Assembly (NCBI GenBank): GCA_046050405.1
Contig: JBJOPY010000050.1
Location: forward strand, 1-7,309
DNA: 7,309 nucleotides
Source: JADKCL01 sp046050405
GTDB taxonomy: Bacteria; Bacteroidota; Bacteroidia; J057; JADKCL01
Direction: 5' to 3'
Below, in pieces: positions 7,203 to 7,309 of the stretch. The translations under genes were made by a program, and so were the position numbers. The notes beneath the pieces were generated by a model. The model was not told the DNA's origin. It did not search any database and worked only from the letters and a program-made list of their open reading frames with translations. The stretch's first letter is position 1; each line of letters begins with the position of its first letter.

Positions 7203-7309
7203 ATTCTGATTTGAGCCACGAAATTAAGGAATGCTGATCGAGTCACCCCCTAAAAAATCAGGCTCAATTTTGCCTCTCCCGGGGCTTGATGGATTTCATG
7301 CAGGCGGTA
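7203..7309 (-). promoter_or_regulatory. Upstream region of the E1 gene with two alternative pairings
   Basis: On the minus strand the segment just before the start codon reads GGCTCAAATCAG (complement of 7206-7217). Its first seven bases can pair with TTGAGCC (complement of 7261-7267), and its last seven with CTGATTT (complement of 7255-7261). The upstream partners lie next to each other in the same order, so the two 7-base stems cannot form as nested helices together. A possible -7-like element TAATTTCG (complement of 7219-7226, one mismatch to TAnnTTTG) lies between the arms. If transcription starts there, the upstream arms are not in the RNA and the repeat would act, if at all, as DNA. The function is speculative. 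Confidence 0.3.

Noticed and set aside
7252..7275. Candidate terminator on the minus strand entering the E1 upstream region: AGGC/GCCT stem then six T
   Set aside because: The stem is only 4 bases with an 8-base loop; too weak to call.
1..7309. Signs of a mobile, defence or other accessory system
   Set aside because: No transposase, integrase, terminal repeats, CRISPR-like repeats, toxin-antitoxin pair or nuclease/helicase defence motifs were seen; the window looks like core chromosome.

Overview
The window is ordinary chromosomal DNA, roughly 55-60 % G+C by eye (not computed), with three complete protein genes and one gene cut by the left edge. The best guess for the source is a fairly GC-rich member of the Bacteroidota. 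Three things point there: the one-piece alpha+beta E1 dehydrogenase, an arrangement I associate with that phylum; UvrA wording close to Bacteroidota UvrA as I remember it; and the lack of a recognisable Shine-Dalgarno sequence before any of the three visible start codons. This is inference without a search, and other phyla are not excluded.

Layout, left to right. Bases 1-1565 (+) hold the C-terminal half or more of UvrA, the damage-recognition ATPase of nucleotide excision repair. A 153-base convergent gap follows. Bases 1719-4061 (-) encode a complete molybdopterin oxidoreductase of the FdhF/YdeP family. A 215-base divergent gap (4062-4276) must carry the start signals for that gene and for the next one, a 181-residue DUF1697 protein at 4277-4822 (+). 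A 358-base convergent gap (4823-5180) holds no gene I can defend, but it may contain a decayed reading frame and has one clear inverted repeat. Bases 5181-7202 (-) encode a 673-residue fused E1 component of a 2-oxoacid dehydrogenase complex, closest in motifs to the branched-chain type. The last 107 bases are its upstream region, which contains two mutually exclusive complementary pairings.

The genes alternate in orientation (+ - + -), so none is co-transcribed with another here and there is no operon. The products belong to unrelated tasks: DNA repair, an undefined molybdenum redox reaction, an unknown function and central/branched-chain oxoacid catabolism. I saw no mobile element, RNA gene, CRISPR array, toxin-antitoxin pair or defence gene, and no convincing new system. 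The most useful points for follow-up are the Asp-for-Cys iron-sulphur motif in the oxidoreductase, the leader pairings before the E1 gene, and the possible gene remnant at 4805-5187.
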